NCBI GenBank assembly: GCA_914767885.1 | Contig: CAJZBQ010000041.1 | Span: 625,001 to 689,000 of the forward strand | Source of the DNA: Blepharisma stoltei | Lineage: Eukaryota > Ciliophora > Heterotrichea > Heterotrichida > Blepharismidae | Direction of reading: 5' to 3' | Length of the DNA: 64,000 nt | In this document: positions 45,358 through 55,613 of the stretch, piece by piece | Position numbering within the stretch: position 1 is the stretch's first letter | Layout: each line of letters opens with the position of its first letter | Made by a program: the position numbers and the translations under genes | Notes under the pieces: model-generated | What the model saw: the letters and a program-made list of their open reading frames with translations, nothing else | What the model was told of the DNA's origin: nothing | Database searches by the model: none

Positions 45358-46331
45358 TTACTTTACCTTTGTTGTTACGACATTTTTAGTACTCAAATTA
45401 AGTTTATAAATTGTTTTATCGTCAAATAGCAATGCAAAGTAATTTCCATATACAATAGGATAACTCATTAAGCATTTATTGTATAGTCAGCTATTTTTCA
45501 TAAAAATGCTTCAGCTATATGGATTATTCTTGCCACTTTCATAAATTTCTCCATTATAAATTGCAGCATAAACTCTGCTTTTTGAGCAAAATATATATTT
45601 ATCCCCATCATTATATCTGTCTTCGTCAAATTTTAATGCAACACAATGAGAATCAAAAAGATGTCATATATAAAAATATCTATTGTATTTCCTGAATATA
45701 TAATTTTATTACCCAAAACATCACAACTATGCCTATCAGCTGTAGTATTAATATCTGGCAATTTAAATCACAATTTTCTCTTAATATCATATTTTTCAAA
45801 TTTATCGCTTATTCCGATATAATGCATTGGCATTATTTCAAAAGAGTTTTACATAGGGACATTTTCTTAGGAGCCACTAAAGTGTGGAAACCCCTCATCT
45901 GAGATTTGGCTTACACATATGGGAAATGCTCTGACATGTGGAACTCTCTTAAAATAATGTCAACGCATTATACTAGAAAAGCAGCCAATTACATAAATGC
46001 ACCCATTATAATAAATTGATCCAGCATAGCATGAAGATGAGCCTTTTTGTATTGCTTCTACGTTGTTAAGTTTATCTACAATAAAGCAAGTGTATTCTAT
46101 AGGAAATATACCATGTGTATTGCGAAAACAAAATAATTTTTTATTAGGCAGTTTGCAAAAATTCATTTGATAAAAGGTAGTGGCATTTAAAGGCAGGCTA
46201 GGCGAATTAAGATCAAATTTTTTTGATGTTTTCGAATAAATAGGTACAGTCATAATTGAATTTGGTTCTCGTTCATTAAAGTATTTAAAATAATCGATAT
46301 CTTCAGCTTTTTCATCAGCTTTAGTAGACAT
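45358..46331 (-). pseudogene. Kelch-like pseudogene
   Basis: From MSTKADEKAED at 46331 the frame gives kelch-like sequence (FCFRNTHGIFPIEYTCFIVD, CYAGSIYYNGCIYVIG). Two in-frame TAA codons follow around 45853-45873, then protein-like sequence resumes in the same frame (NSFEIMPMHYIGISDKFEKYDIKRK), and another frame change occurs near 45670 before DSHCVALKFDEDRYNDGDKY, ending at TAA 45358. No 15-16-nt intron or TA-bounded excision that I can find repairs both. I read it as a decayed relative of the gene at 28102. It starts 31 bp from the F-box gene's ATG, head to head. Confidence 0.65.
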
Positions 46332-46362
46332 TTTATAATAAAATAGCATATTATAAACTTAA

Positions 46363-49241
46363 ATGAATAAAATCCCCGACCCTGTGCTTGCAGAAATTCT
46401 TACAGCTGTGGGTCATTTTAGTGAAATAAACAACTTAGCATCAGTCTGTAAAAGATGATTGCGCTTATTAAAAAAAGCTGGGCATCATGTATCATTTGAG
46501 GGTACTTTTAACCCAACAAAATTGCAAAGCAGCATAAATATAGGAAAATATTTACGGATTTTTACATCAAGGCTAAAAATACTTTCTCTCAGTTTAAGAA
46601 ACATTACTATCAGCAGTGCCTTTGAAATCCAACTTTTAGCTGAAGCTTTGGTTTTTCAATCTTCGTGACTAGAAACTCTTGATTTGACCAACAATGATGA
46701 TTTTGATTTAGCACTTTTATGGACAACTGTATTAGATTTATTAGATATAAAAGCAAAAAAAAATATAAATTGTGTATTTACTTTAAAAACTTTAAAAATT
46801 ACGAATTATCATAAAGACACCTGGTCAAGCAAAACCGGACCCCCCACCCCCCCTTACATAGCATGTATAATTAAGGCTATGAATATTTGCATAGCAAGCA
46901 TATAAATGCAAATTCTAAGCCAAATCTATCATTGATTTTAAGAATAGAACTGTTTGTATATAAATATAGTTAGGATATCTGATATCTTCATCGTTAAAAA
47001 TAGTTGATAGATATAAATTTTCTTCAGTACAAGCAGAATGTGTAAATATTTATTTAAGTATAGCTTCTGAATAAATGCTTTGAATTAGATAATTATTGAT
47101 ATTAGATAAGGTATTTAATATGAATAAAAGTTTTTCTCTTATTTTCTATTACAATTTTTTGCCTAAAAGTTAGAGAAAGATGCAAAGAAAGAAGTATATT
47201 TTATTTTAAATTGAATATTAATCTTTAAAGATTTCATGCAATTAAATTTAAGGTGGAGAGAAATTATATTAAACTGAAGTAAGCGAATATTAATAATAAG
47301 AATTTAGACTGAATGGCATATAAATGGTCAACACAAGACAGAAGAAGTATGAATTCCGGAAGTAGGACGCAAGAGAATCCATCCAGAATCACCAAAGAAT
47401 TCAAAAAAAGTATAAAAGCCGTAGAAAAGTGCTTTCCATAGAGTGTACTCCTTATGAAGTGCATGTGCAAAGCTATATAACATTAAATTGATTTTATAAA
47501 CAAAGGGTAGAATGTGTATCATGAATAAATTAAAAAAGAGGTAAGCCTGCTCCACATAATAATATTTCATCTGACGTATTAAATAGAGGAATCTTATATG
47601 GAGACTATATGCGGAATTCATAAATTATTATATTTTTTATAATTTTATTAAATGCTTTAACTTTTTTTGATGCATATATTTTGATATAATTCTCACAATT
47701 CGCTACTCTTTTTGCTAATATCCCAGCGACTGTATGTGGGAGTGGGGGGTAGGGGGGTTGGGGGTCGGGGTTCCCGGGGTCCCAGTTGTGTCGGACCAGA
47801 CACCAAATTTTATTTAATAACCAAGATTTTTCCAAATTTACAAAAATTCTATGCTGGGAATTCAGAAATGAATTTAAATGATTTTAAATATATTATTGAA
47901 AACCTGAAATACTTAGAATTACTTGATGTGAGCTATTGCACGTTTATCATAAATGCTTCAAATGTTTTTTATAATTTAAAAGAACTTTTAGAAGGGTTAA
48001 AGCTAAAAATTTTTATTGGAGATTGCAAATTTGGAGCCCTAATTGACTTGCAACAAATAAATTCAATAGAATTGATAAAAACAACCATACATGATATTTT
48101 GAGTAATTTAGAGAATAAATGAGATTTATTGAGATTAGAAGAGTTCTTAAACAAAGGAGGCGATGTTAATTTATTTAAATATAACCAATTTGGGAAAAGA
48201 CGGAAAAAAACCAAATCAGCGCAAATAAAATTAATAAAAAAATTAAGTGATAGCAGTTTGCTCGAAGAGACTTTTAGCATTATGATCAGATATGGGCTTG
48301 ATTTAAATTTTTTTTCTAACTCTTCTGGGCATACTCTTTTAAATTGGGCTATAAAATTCAAGAGGCAAGGTTTAGTGGAAATGTTACTCAATGCTAGAGC
48401 CAGCACATATACCCCAAATTGATCTATATACGAAGATAAATATTATGGAAATTGGCCTTCTTTACTTTATGCATTGCGAGTAAAAAACACCGAAATTCTT
48501 CCATTATTTTTTAAGTTCGGGCTAGAAAAATTTGATTATTTTAATCTAAATACCAAATTTAAATGCAATCCCCTATGCTTAACAATAAGAAAATCAACTT
48601 TAGAAGCTTATCCAAAATTCATAAACGAAATAAGTCCAAATTACCGTTGCAGTGATGATGCACATATGGACGAAATTATCCTTCTATTAAAAAATTCCCA
48701 AGGTATTAATAAATATCCACTAAATTGGGTCTATAATGCAACTCGCCGCTTAATAGTGTCGAATTGACATTATGGTTGAAAATTAGGCTTTATCCAATAT
48801 CTCGTAAGTTACAATATTCAAAATATGGAATTGGTATTAATAAGTCCCGAAGACTATAAAAACATGGTGGCTCGACCATTGATAATGCTTGCTGCATATA
48901 AAGGTGACTTAGATATACTGACTTATTTATTAGATAATGGTTTTGATATAAACAATAGAGATAATTATAAAAGAAATGCATTATTTGATGCAATTGCTCA
49001 AGAAAATTTAGAAATGGTTAGGAAATTGTGTGAATTTGGAATAAACATAAACAACCAAGATCGAAATGGAGAAACGCCACTTCATCAAGCAATGAAATTT
49101 CAAAATATTGAAATAATAAAAGAGCTTATTAAGAATGGAGCAGACTTATCCATAAAATCAAATTCAGGATTGGATTCACAGTTTTATGCTATGAAGTATC
49201 GGCTAAATGAAATACTTGGAATATCAACGCCGACATTATAA
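46363..49241 (+). CDS. F-box protein with LRR-like and ankyrin repeats
   Basis: 631 codons after removing the element 46822-47804. The start MNKIPDPVLAEILTAVGHF with NNLASVCKRWLRLLK is a clear F-box. LRR-like segments follow (LKILSLSLRNITI, WLETLDLTNNDDFD, LEKYLELLDVSYC type). The C-terminal third is ankyrin repeats (RPLIMLAAYKGDLDILTYLL, RNALFDAIAQENLEMVRKL, NGETPLHQAMKFQNIEIIKEL). F-box proteins present substrates to SCF ubiquitin ligases, with the repeats choosing the substrate. TGA is Trp at several sites. Joining at the GACACC duplication gives NYHKDTKFYLITKIF in frame. Confidence 0.83.
46822..47798. mobile_element. TIR element with C/G-rich ends, GACACC duplication, in the F-box gene
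   Basis: Flanked by GACACC (46816-46821 and 47799-47804). Ends tggtcaagcaaaaccggacc and ggtcccagttgtgtcggacca, with accccccacccccc near the left and ggggggtaggggggttgggg near the right. This is the same element type as 19210-20449, without its interior. The duplication has no TA. Confidence 0.82.
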
Positions 49242-49421
49242 TATTAAAATAGGCATTAAATATTTCACAAATTATATAATCTGATTCCAAATTTTTATTT
49301 ATGCATATATTTAATTTACATAAAGGAAAAGGAACAAATATAATTATTACAAACAAATATGAAATAAAATCGTTTTAAAATCTAATAATTGCATTTTTTC
49401 TTAATCAATTTGATTTTGGAG

Positions 49422-51101
49422 ATGGAAACTCAAATATGCTCATTTCTAAAATGCGATAGGCCAGCAACATCTTTATGCAAAACATGCCAGGACACTTATC
49501 TATGCAGAACCCATATACAAGAGCACGCTGATTCCTCAGATGAAGACCACCTTATTAAGTCCATCTCAAAAAGACTTTTAAATGAGATAACTCTTATTAA
49601 TAACCTTAAACAAGCAAAAGCAAAGATTGAAAAAGCTAAAGAAAACGCTATAAGCATCTTTGCTAATTGCATTGAAAATCTTGAAAATTTGTTTACAGAA
49701 AGCATGGAGGCCTTACAAATGGAATCAGACAAGATCAGTGCAAAAATTGAATGCGTTTTAAATGGAGAAAATATCAATCACCAAGAAGTTGTTGAATATT
49801 TAATTAAACTACCAGACAGCTTGCTTGAGGAAGAAGTTTATGCATATAAGATATTTGAATCTATTTCTAATATATCAAAAATGATAAATTGCTCTAGGAC
49901 AGCTGAAATTGATTTGAGATGTAAATACTTTGTAGCTTTAGCTAATGAACTCAATTGTGCTTGAGATGAATTAATGCGCATTGAAAAAAGTGAAAAAATC
50001 ACTTTAAAAATAATAATTTCAAATGGAAAAGAGAAAATAAGCAAAAAAATTGACGCTTATTCTGGCTGAAAAGTCTCAGCTTTATTTTGAAAAATTAATG
50101 TTTTATGTGGAATTTCTATTGAAAAGAGTATCATCTTATCTTATCTTATGGAATTTATATCGCTTAACGTCCACTACGGGGTTACGACCCCAGGTTTATC
50201 ACTCGCCTTTCGTCGCATCGGGCCCACCAGTCCGCTGGGGACAGACTCGCTTCGATCTCCAAGGTGCTTCTAGGGCAAATGTCCACGTCTTCGACGGCTC
50301 ATGAATGAGCTACTTGCTTGTACATGGGTTGCTTTTCCGAAAAACCCAAAAAATGGATTTTTCTGGTCAGCTATCGGCAAAAAGGAAAAATACAAAGCCT
50401 GGGACGTAACGCCCAGTTTCACGCTAGGGAGTTGCCCGAATGGTCCAGAGGACTTTGCTGGGCTTCCCCTTTCCAACCTTGTACCCTCCTTTCCCACGAG
50501 GAAAAATCCACCCCTGAGATTAGACTAGGGCTAGGCTCTGAAAGCTACCAGAATTGCTTACCTAACATTGCTGTCCATCTCTGAAATGGTAAAACCTTGC
50601 CGGATATAATTAAAATATGAGTCGAGGCTGCATGGCCGGGAGGCCATGCCCAGACGAAGACGCCATATTTTAATTGAAAAGAGTATCATCACCTATAGAG
50701 ATTTATATTTAAATTACCAACAAAGTAAGAATTTTCATCTTTCTGAGTCTCTTTTTGAAGATAATGATACTATTTATATTTTATTAGACACAAATGAAAT
50801 TAATAAATCAGAAAGAGCTGATTGTGCATTATCTATTGATCCATATTTTCAAAAGAGGGATACAATAATATTGCATCTTAAATCTACTGAAGGCTTAAGA
50901 TGAACTATAGAAACATCTTTAATGGCTAATTATTCAGAATTAGCAAAACAAATATATTTTGCTTTCGGTATTAAAACAGAAGATCAAAGAATAAATTATC
51001 AAGGAAAAAGTCTCACATCTCAAGATTTCAAAACTATGACACTTAAAGATTTGAATTTTAAGAACTATTCGTCAATCCGGGTTTCTAAAGCCACAAATTA
51101 A
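49422..51101 (+). CDS. B-box zinc-finger protein with coiled coil and ubiquitin-like C-terminus
   Basis: 374 codons after removing the insert 50136-50690. Residues 1-45 form a B-box type zinc site (CSFLKCDRPATSLCKTC, YLCRTHIQEH). Residues 60-170 are a coiled coil. The C-terminal region has two stretches with ubiquitin-like pattern (LKSTEGLRWTIETSL, DQRINYQGKSLTSQDFK, then LNFKNYSSIRV). The combination recalls TRIM-like proteins without a RING. A homologue with the same plan lies at 55614. Confidence 0.75.
50136..50672 (+). mobile_element. Retroposon-like insert, family S1, 18-bp duplication (B-box gene)
   Basis: Flanked by ATTGAAAAGAGTATCATC at 50118-50135 and 50673-50690. The right 370 bp are similar to the insert at 31010 and share its hairpin tail and catattttaatt end. 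Excision joins SIEKSII to TYRDLYLNY. Confidence 0.88.
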
Positions 51102-51203
51102 TATAGCTAAGTCATTTATTCAAAGATTTATATCTTTATTCAATTATATTACATAGAGCAATAACTAATAACTATAATATATATGATCCCTTGCATAAAT
51201 TTC

Positions 51204-51338
51204 ATTTTGCTTATTTATGGTAAATTGATTTTAAAATGTCAAAAAAATTTTAGCATACCATAGACTCAGTTTTATATATAATGGCATGTCAAAATTTTTT
51301 TGACATTTTAAAATCAACTTACCATAAATAAGCAAAAT
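51204..51338. repeat. 135-bp foldback element between convergent genes
   Basis: A 48-base arm from attttgcttatttatgg to gtcaaaaaaatttt is repeated as its complement after a loop of about 40 bases, with very few mismatches. It lies between the stop codons of the B-box gene (51101) and the WD40 gene (51393). It is probably a short MITE; a role as a transcription-end hairpin on both strands is possible. Confidence 0.8.
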
Positions 51339-51392
51339 AAAATATTACCAATACATTATATTATGCTTATGAATCTTTTAGAATTTATGATT

Positions 51393-54300
51393 TTAAGGAG
51401 TATTTAAGCCCTTGCAGTCTTGAATTTCTAATTCACCATTTATTGAAGTCCATATCAAATCAGCCATTTCTTCAGTTTTCACACCTTGTATTAAATAAGG
51501 CTGAAGATTTCATTTTTTTATAGTTTTATCTTCGCTGCTTGAGTACAAGAAATTTCCGCATTTTGAAAAACAAATTGAAGTAACCATGCCTTTATGGCCT
51601 TTAAATTCCTTAATTTCCATACCAGTTTCAAAATTCCACGAAATAATTTTCCCGTCCGCACTACAAGAAGCAATAATATCTCCAAAAGGTGAAAACTCTA
51701 CAGAAAAAACATAATGATTATGCCCTATAAGCGTTTTTAGAGGTACATCTAGATTTTCAATAGATCATATTACCACAGTTTTATTTGATCCACTAACGAC
51801 CAAATACATTTCGCAATAAGAAAAAGAAACTGAATAAACGCAGCTTTGATTGCTGTTAATCAATCTATTTTTTCATTGATAGTTCTCTTGAAACCAAATA
51901 TCGACACCACCGTTAGATTTTCCTACGGCAATATAATTCCCTTGCTGTGAAACCGATATCGATTTTATGATTCCTTGAGAGCCTTCTAAATTAATTTTAT
52001 GCTTTTTGCTTCCTAAATCATAAATCGTTATCGAATTCTTATTCCAGCCAGCCAATAATGAATTATTTGGTAGAAATGATAATGAATAAGTAACATTGCC
52101 TTCCATAATTGTCGATAATTCTGTCAGATTATCGATGCTCCATATTTTAACTGATTCACTTGCAGATGCAAGATATCTGCCACAATAAGAAAAAGCTAGG
52201 GATTCAATTCTTTTCTTATGGCCTATAAAATCTTTTATTAATTTCATATTTGATGCATCTCATAATTTTATTATTTTATCATTTCCTCCTGATGCAATAT
52301 AACTTCCACATTTAGATACTACTACTTTGTTAACGCTTTCTTTGTGCCCATCAAAATTTACTTTCCTTTGAAATCAATCAATTTTTCACATAAATATAGA
52401 CGTTTTTCTGCAAATGCATGCTAGATATGCATCATTTACATTTAAACAGAAATATTTATCGAATCGATTTTTCAGTGAATTTTGCCATACTAAGGATGTT
52501 TTTCATGGATCCCATACAGAAATATTGCATGCTTCTGATAGTAAAATGAGGAATTTTCCTGTATTTGTATATAGATCTTTTCCTTGAATTTTCAGAGAAA
52601 AATAGCTTAAAGCTCTAACTGGGCAGTTCTTGGGAAAGAGTCTTAAATTAGCTCATTTATAGAATCTTCATTATACTTTGCAAGCAGCGTGGTTTTAACT
52701 TCTTTCTTCTCCAAATTTATTTTTCTTAATTCTACTTCTCCTTTATTACTAGCTGAAGCAATTAAGTATTTTCCGATTGGGCAAAATGCTGCTGCATGTA
52801 AATATATAGTGCTATAACCATATTTTCTAGTATCATCAGGACCTACTGGGCAAATACAAACATCTTTTTCAGAATAAACGTGTTTTATCCTAATAAAACC
52901 ATCACTGCACATATAAGCAATATATTCGCCACAAGGAGAAAACATTAGATTAGATATAGTATATAATAGATCAGCAACTTTATATATTTTCATCATAGGA
53001 TTTGTCTTTCATACTTCAATAGAATTATCTTCCCAAATAGCAAAATTATTTTTACAAATAGAAATTGTAAAATAAAACCTTTCATATTCCAAGTTGCTAT
53101 AAATCGTATGAAATTCTTCAGTTTCTAGATCTACAACATCAAGCATACTCACTTGCCAGCTACTCTTACCTAAAGTTGTAAAGATTTTTTGAGAGTTTAA
53201 AAAAGTAATTGAAATTATACTAGTTTACGGTGGACAGTCCATTAAAGAAACATTTTCTAGTTGCAAGGCAGCAGCTGGAATACCAAGTTATTTGGCTAGC
53301 CATATACAGAGGATGATATGTGATATGTTCCCCAGTAGCAGTTACTGCATCCGGAATTGTTTTTTGAGCCATAGATTGGCAAAAATGTTAGGGGCCTCGA
53401 AGCAAGGAGTCTAAGCACAGAGCCGCTGTTTTGAGACAATCGATTGGGTAGCTGCTTTTGGCTTCTTTATCCATCAGTTTACGTCAGTAAATGCCTGAAA
53501 TGGGGAAAGGTCTCTTACTGCTCATGCGGCTACCTCGAATCACATAAGTTGCTATTTTTTTTCAAGCCACAAACTGAAAAAGATTCGCTCAAAGAAGCGA
53601 TCTAACCTTGGTATCAGGCGGAGGTGGAGCGTTTTATTAGAGCGAAGGCTGGGCTGAAAATTTTGATGCCCGATAAAGTTCGTCGATCAGTAGCGCAATA
53701 CCATTACCAAGAATTCAAGGGTTCGGCCAGGGCTCAGAAATATCAAAGGTGAAAGCCACCGATTTTTTTTTTGGCTAATAAACAGTTTAAGGCAGTACTG
53801 AGCATCGCTTGCAAAATTAGAGATAAAACCCATCTAGCCTTAATCATTATCTTAGTTTTTTCTAACCAAAAATACTCCTTAATTAATTTTTAAATTTTAT
53901 TTTTTTAAAATGCAAGCTGTTTATACTTACTCTCCCCTCCGTGAGTAAAAAAAAATTATGTTCACTCACGGAAGGGTGTTAATATTTTTTTAAAAAAAAT
54001 TTATATATAAATTTATAGAAGCAAATATTAATTTAATTTATAAAATTTATGTTTTTAAAACGCAATTTGTTTAAAAATAAACAGAATTAGCTCGAGATTT
54101 CATTATACTAATTATCACTTATATATCAATTTTGTTTTATAAAAAAATTTTTTCTATTAAAAATATTTTTGTTCATCATGGATGTGGGTTTTTGAGCAAA
54201 AAATAGAGATTTTTCCAATGTTTTGTTCACTCACGGGGGGGAGTTAGTATACTAATTGACCAAGAATAGCCCACTATGGAGCCATTCTTGGTCTGCCAGA

Positions 54301-55582
54301 AAAAATTTTGACAAAAGATCCTAATCTGCCATTACCACTAAGTTTTGGTGTTTCCAAATTTTTTTTGGGCAAGCCAAATGCAATAAAAAAAATTGTTCTT
54401 TTGCGATGATGCATTTGGCTTGTCAAAAAAATTTGGAAACACCAAAACTCAGTGGTAATGGCGGATTAGGATCTTTTCTGCCATTACCACTGAGTTTTGA
54501 TGTTGCCAAATTTTTTTTGACAAGCCAAATGCATCATCGCAAAAGAACAATTTGTTTTATTGCATTTGGCTTGCCCAAAAAATTTGGAAACACCAAAACT
54601 CAGTGGTAATGGCAGATTAGGATCTTTTGTCAAAATTTTTTCTGGCAGACCAAGAATGGCTCCTTAGTGGGCTATTCTTGGTCAATTAGTATATCACTTC
54701 TATATTAAAATTTTTCTTCATAATTTTTTTTTCGCTTATGGAGGGTGCTTTTTTGCAAAAATTAGGATTTTTCCAATAATTTTGTTCACTCGCAGAGAGT
54801 TAGTGGGCTGTTTATCATAAAAAAAAATATATATTAAGCTCCTGATATGAGAATTCTTTTACTTTGCAACGGAGATTGAAATCTCACAACTCTATTTTCT
54901 GATTGCTGCCACCTGTTGCTAACCATTTTCCACATGGGGAAAGTGCTAAAGAATTAAACGTGGTTTTATCAGAGCGAATTGTCTGAGCTTCTTTAAAATC
55001 CAAATTTTCCATATTGCAGCCTTCAAAATTAGTAAAATTTAATGATGAATGTGATAAATCTGCACCAAATAAATCACTATTCTGGATATCTGTGTTAATA
55101 AATAAGGATCCTGATAAATTAGCATGAGGAATTTTAACATCTTTCATATTTTTGCCTATGAATTGAAATCCAGATTGATTTAAAAAACTTACAGCGTTTG
55201 ATGCAGCTATATTAATTAAGCTTGTTTCTCTTGACATTAAAATTATTTTATAGAGAATTTCTTGGTCAGTTGGTTTTAATTTTTCTTTGAGGCTTGAACA
55301 TATTTCTTTATCATTTTGCAAAGGTATTGCATTTAAATAAGAGTTTTTAACACTATCTATAGACTCTCATAAAGGCAAGTCTCTAATAATTTTATTTGCT
55401 AATCTTTCTTTCAGATTATAAAGAGTAATAATCTTTCCTCTATTAGTGGTGGAAGTTAATATATGTAATCTTGGAGATTCTGTGCTTTGAAAAAGTGAAA
55501 ATGGTCTTTTGCAAGTTTCAGATAAGTCTCGAATATTTGATAAAAGTGCATTGAAAGTTTTCAGTTGCTCGTCTAAGTACAT
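51393..55582 (-). CDS. Pentapeptide-repeat/WD40 protein with a 1.6-kb IES and one frame discontinuity
   Basis: Residues about 90-180 include pentapeptide repeats (ANLSGSLFINTDIQNSDLFG, ADLSHSSLNFTNFEGCNMEN), followed by WD40 repeats (LALSPCGKWLATGGSNQKIELWD, later VNKVVVSKCGSYIASGGNDK, LAFSYCGRYLASASES, VEFSPFGDIIASCSADGKII). WD40 propellers are interaction platforms. Removing the TATA-flanked 53220-54833 joins EFSYQELNI to ISITFLNSQ. One further break near 52660-52680 needs a loss of 14 or 11 bases to connect TLLAKY with WANLRLFPKNCPV; see findings. TGA is Trp at more than ten sites. ATG 55582 lies 31 bp from the divergent B-box gene. Confidence 0.78.
53930..54243 (+). mobile_element. MITE family A nested in the WD40 IES (TTA)
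   Basis: TTA at 53927-53929 and 54244-54246; 314 bp, hairpin left (ctctcccctccgtgagtaa...ttcactcacggaaggg), right end cactcacgggggggag. The core is family A. Confidence 0.88.
54251..54690. repeat. 440-bp palindrome built from two smaller palindromes
   Basis: The outer arms (actaattgaccaagaatag and complement; ccattcttggtctgccag and complement) pair across the whole 440 bp. Inside, the module gatcctaatctgccattacc to gcaagccaaatgca occurs four times, alternating in direction, so the left half and the right half are each palindromes of about 150-160 bp around gcgatgatgcatttgg. Arms differ at few positions. Confidence 0.88.
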
Positions 55583-55613
55583 CCTAATTTCTATTGAAAA
55601 TTATTGAATTTAA

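Larger units (their letters stand above)
53220..54833. mobile_element. Composite 1.6-kb IES in the WD40 gene (TATA flanks)
   Basis: TATA at 53216-53219 and 54830-54833. From left: about 600 bp of GC-richer sequence with an 85-codon open frame without ATG (about 53612-53893, reading TGA as Trp); the left part of a degenerate A-like MITE (from about 53880); a complete family A copy (53930-54243); a 440-bp palindrome (54251-54690); and the right part of the degenerate MITE ending cgcagagag near 54800. Insertions have landed inside insertions. Confidence 0.75.

Noticed and set aside
45850-45880. A 15-nt intron (gtttccacactttag) repairing the kelch pseudogene
   Set aside because: Its removal leaves the downstream TAA in frame, and a second stop and a frame change remain.
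50050-50584. Frames of 75-88 codons in the S1 insert at 50136
   Set aside because: Same reason; they are not conserved with the copy at 31010 and cross the insertion boundary.
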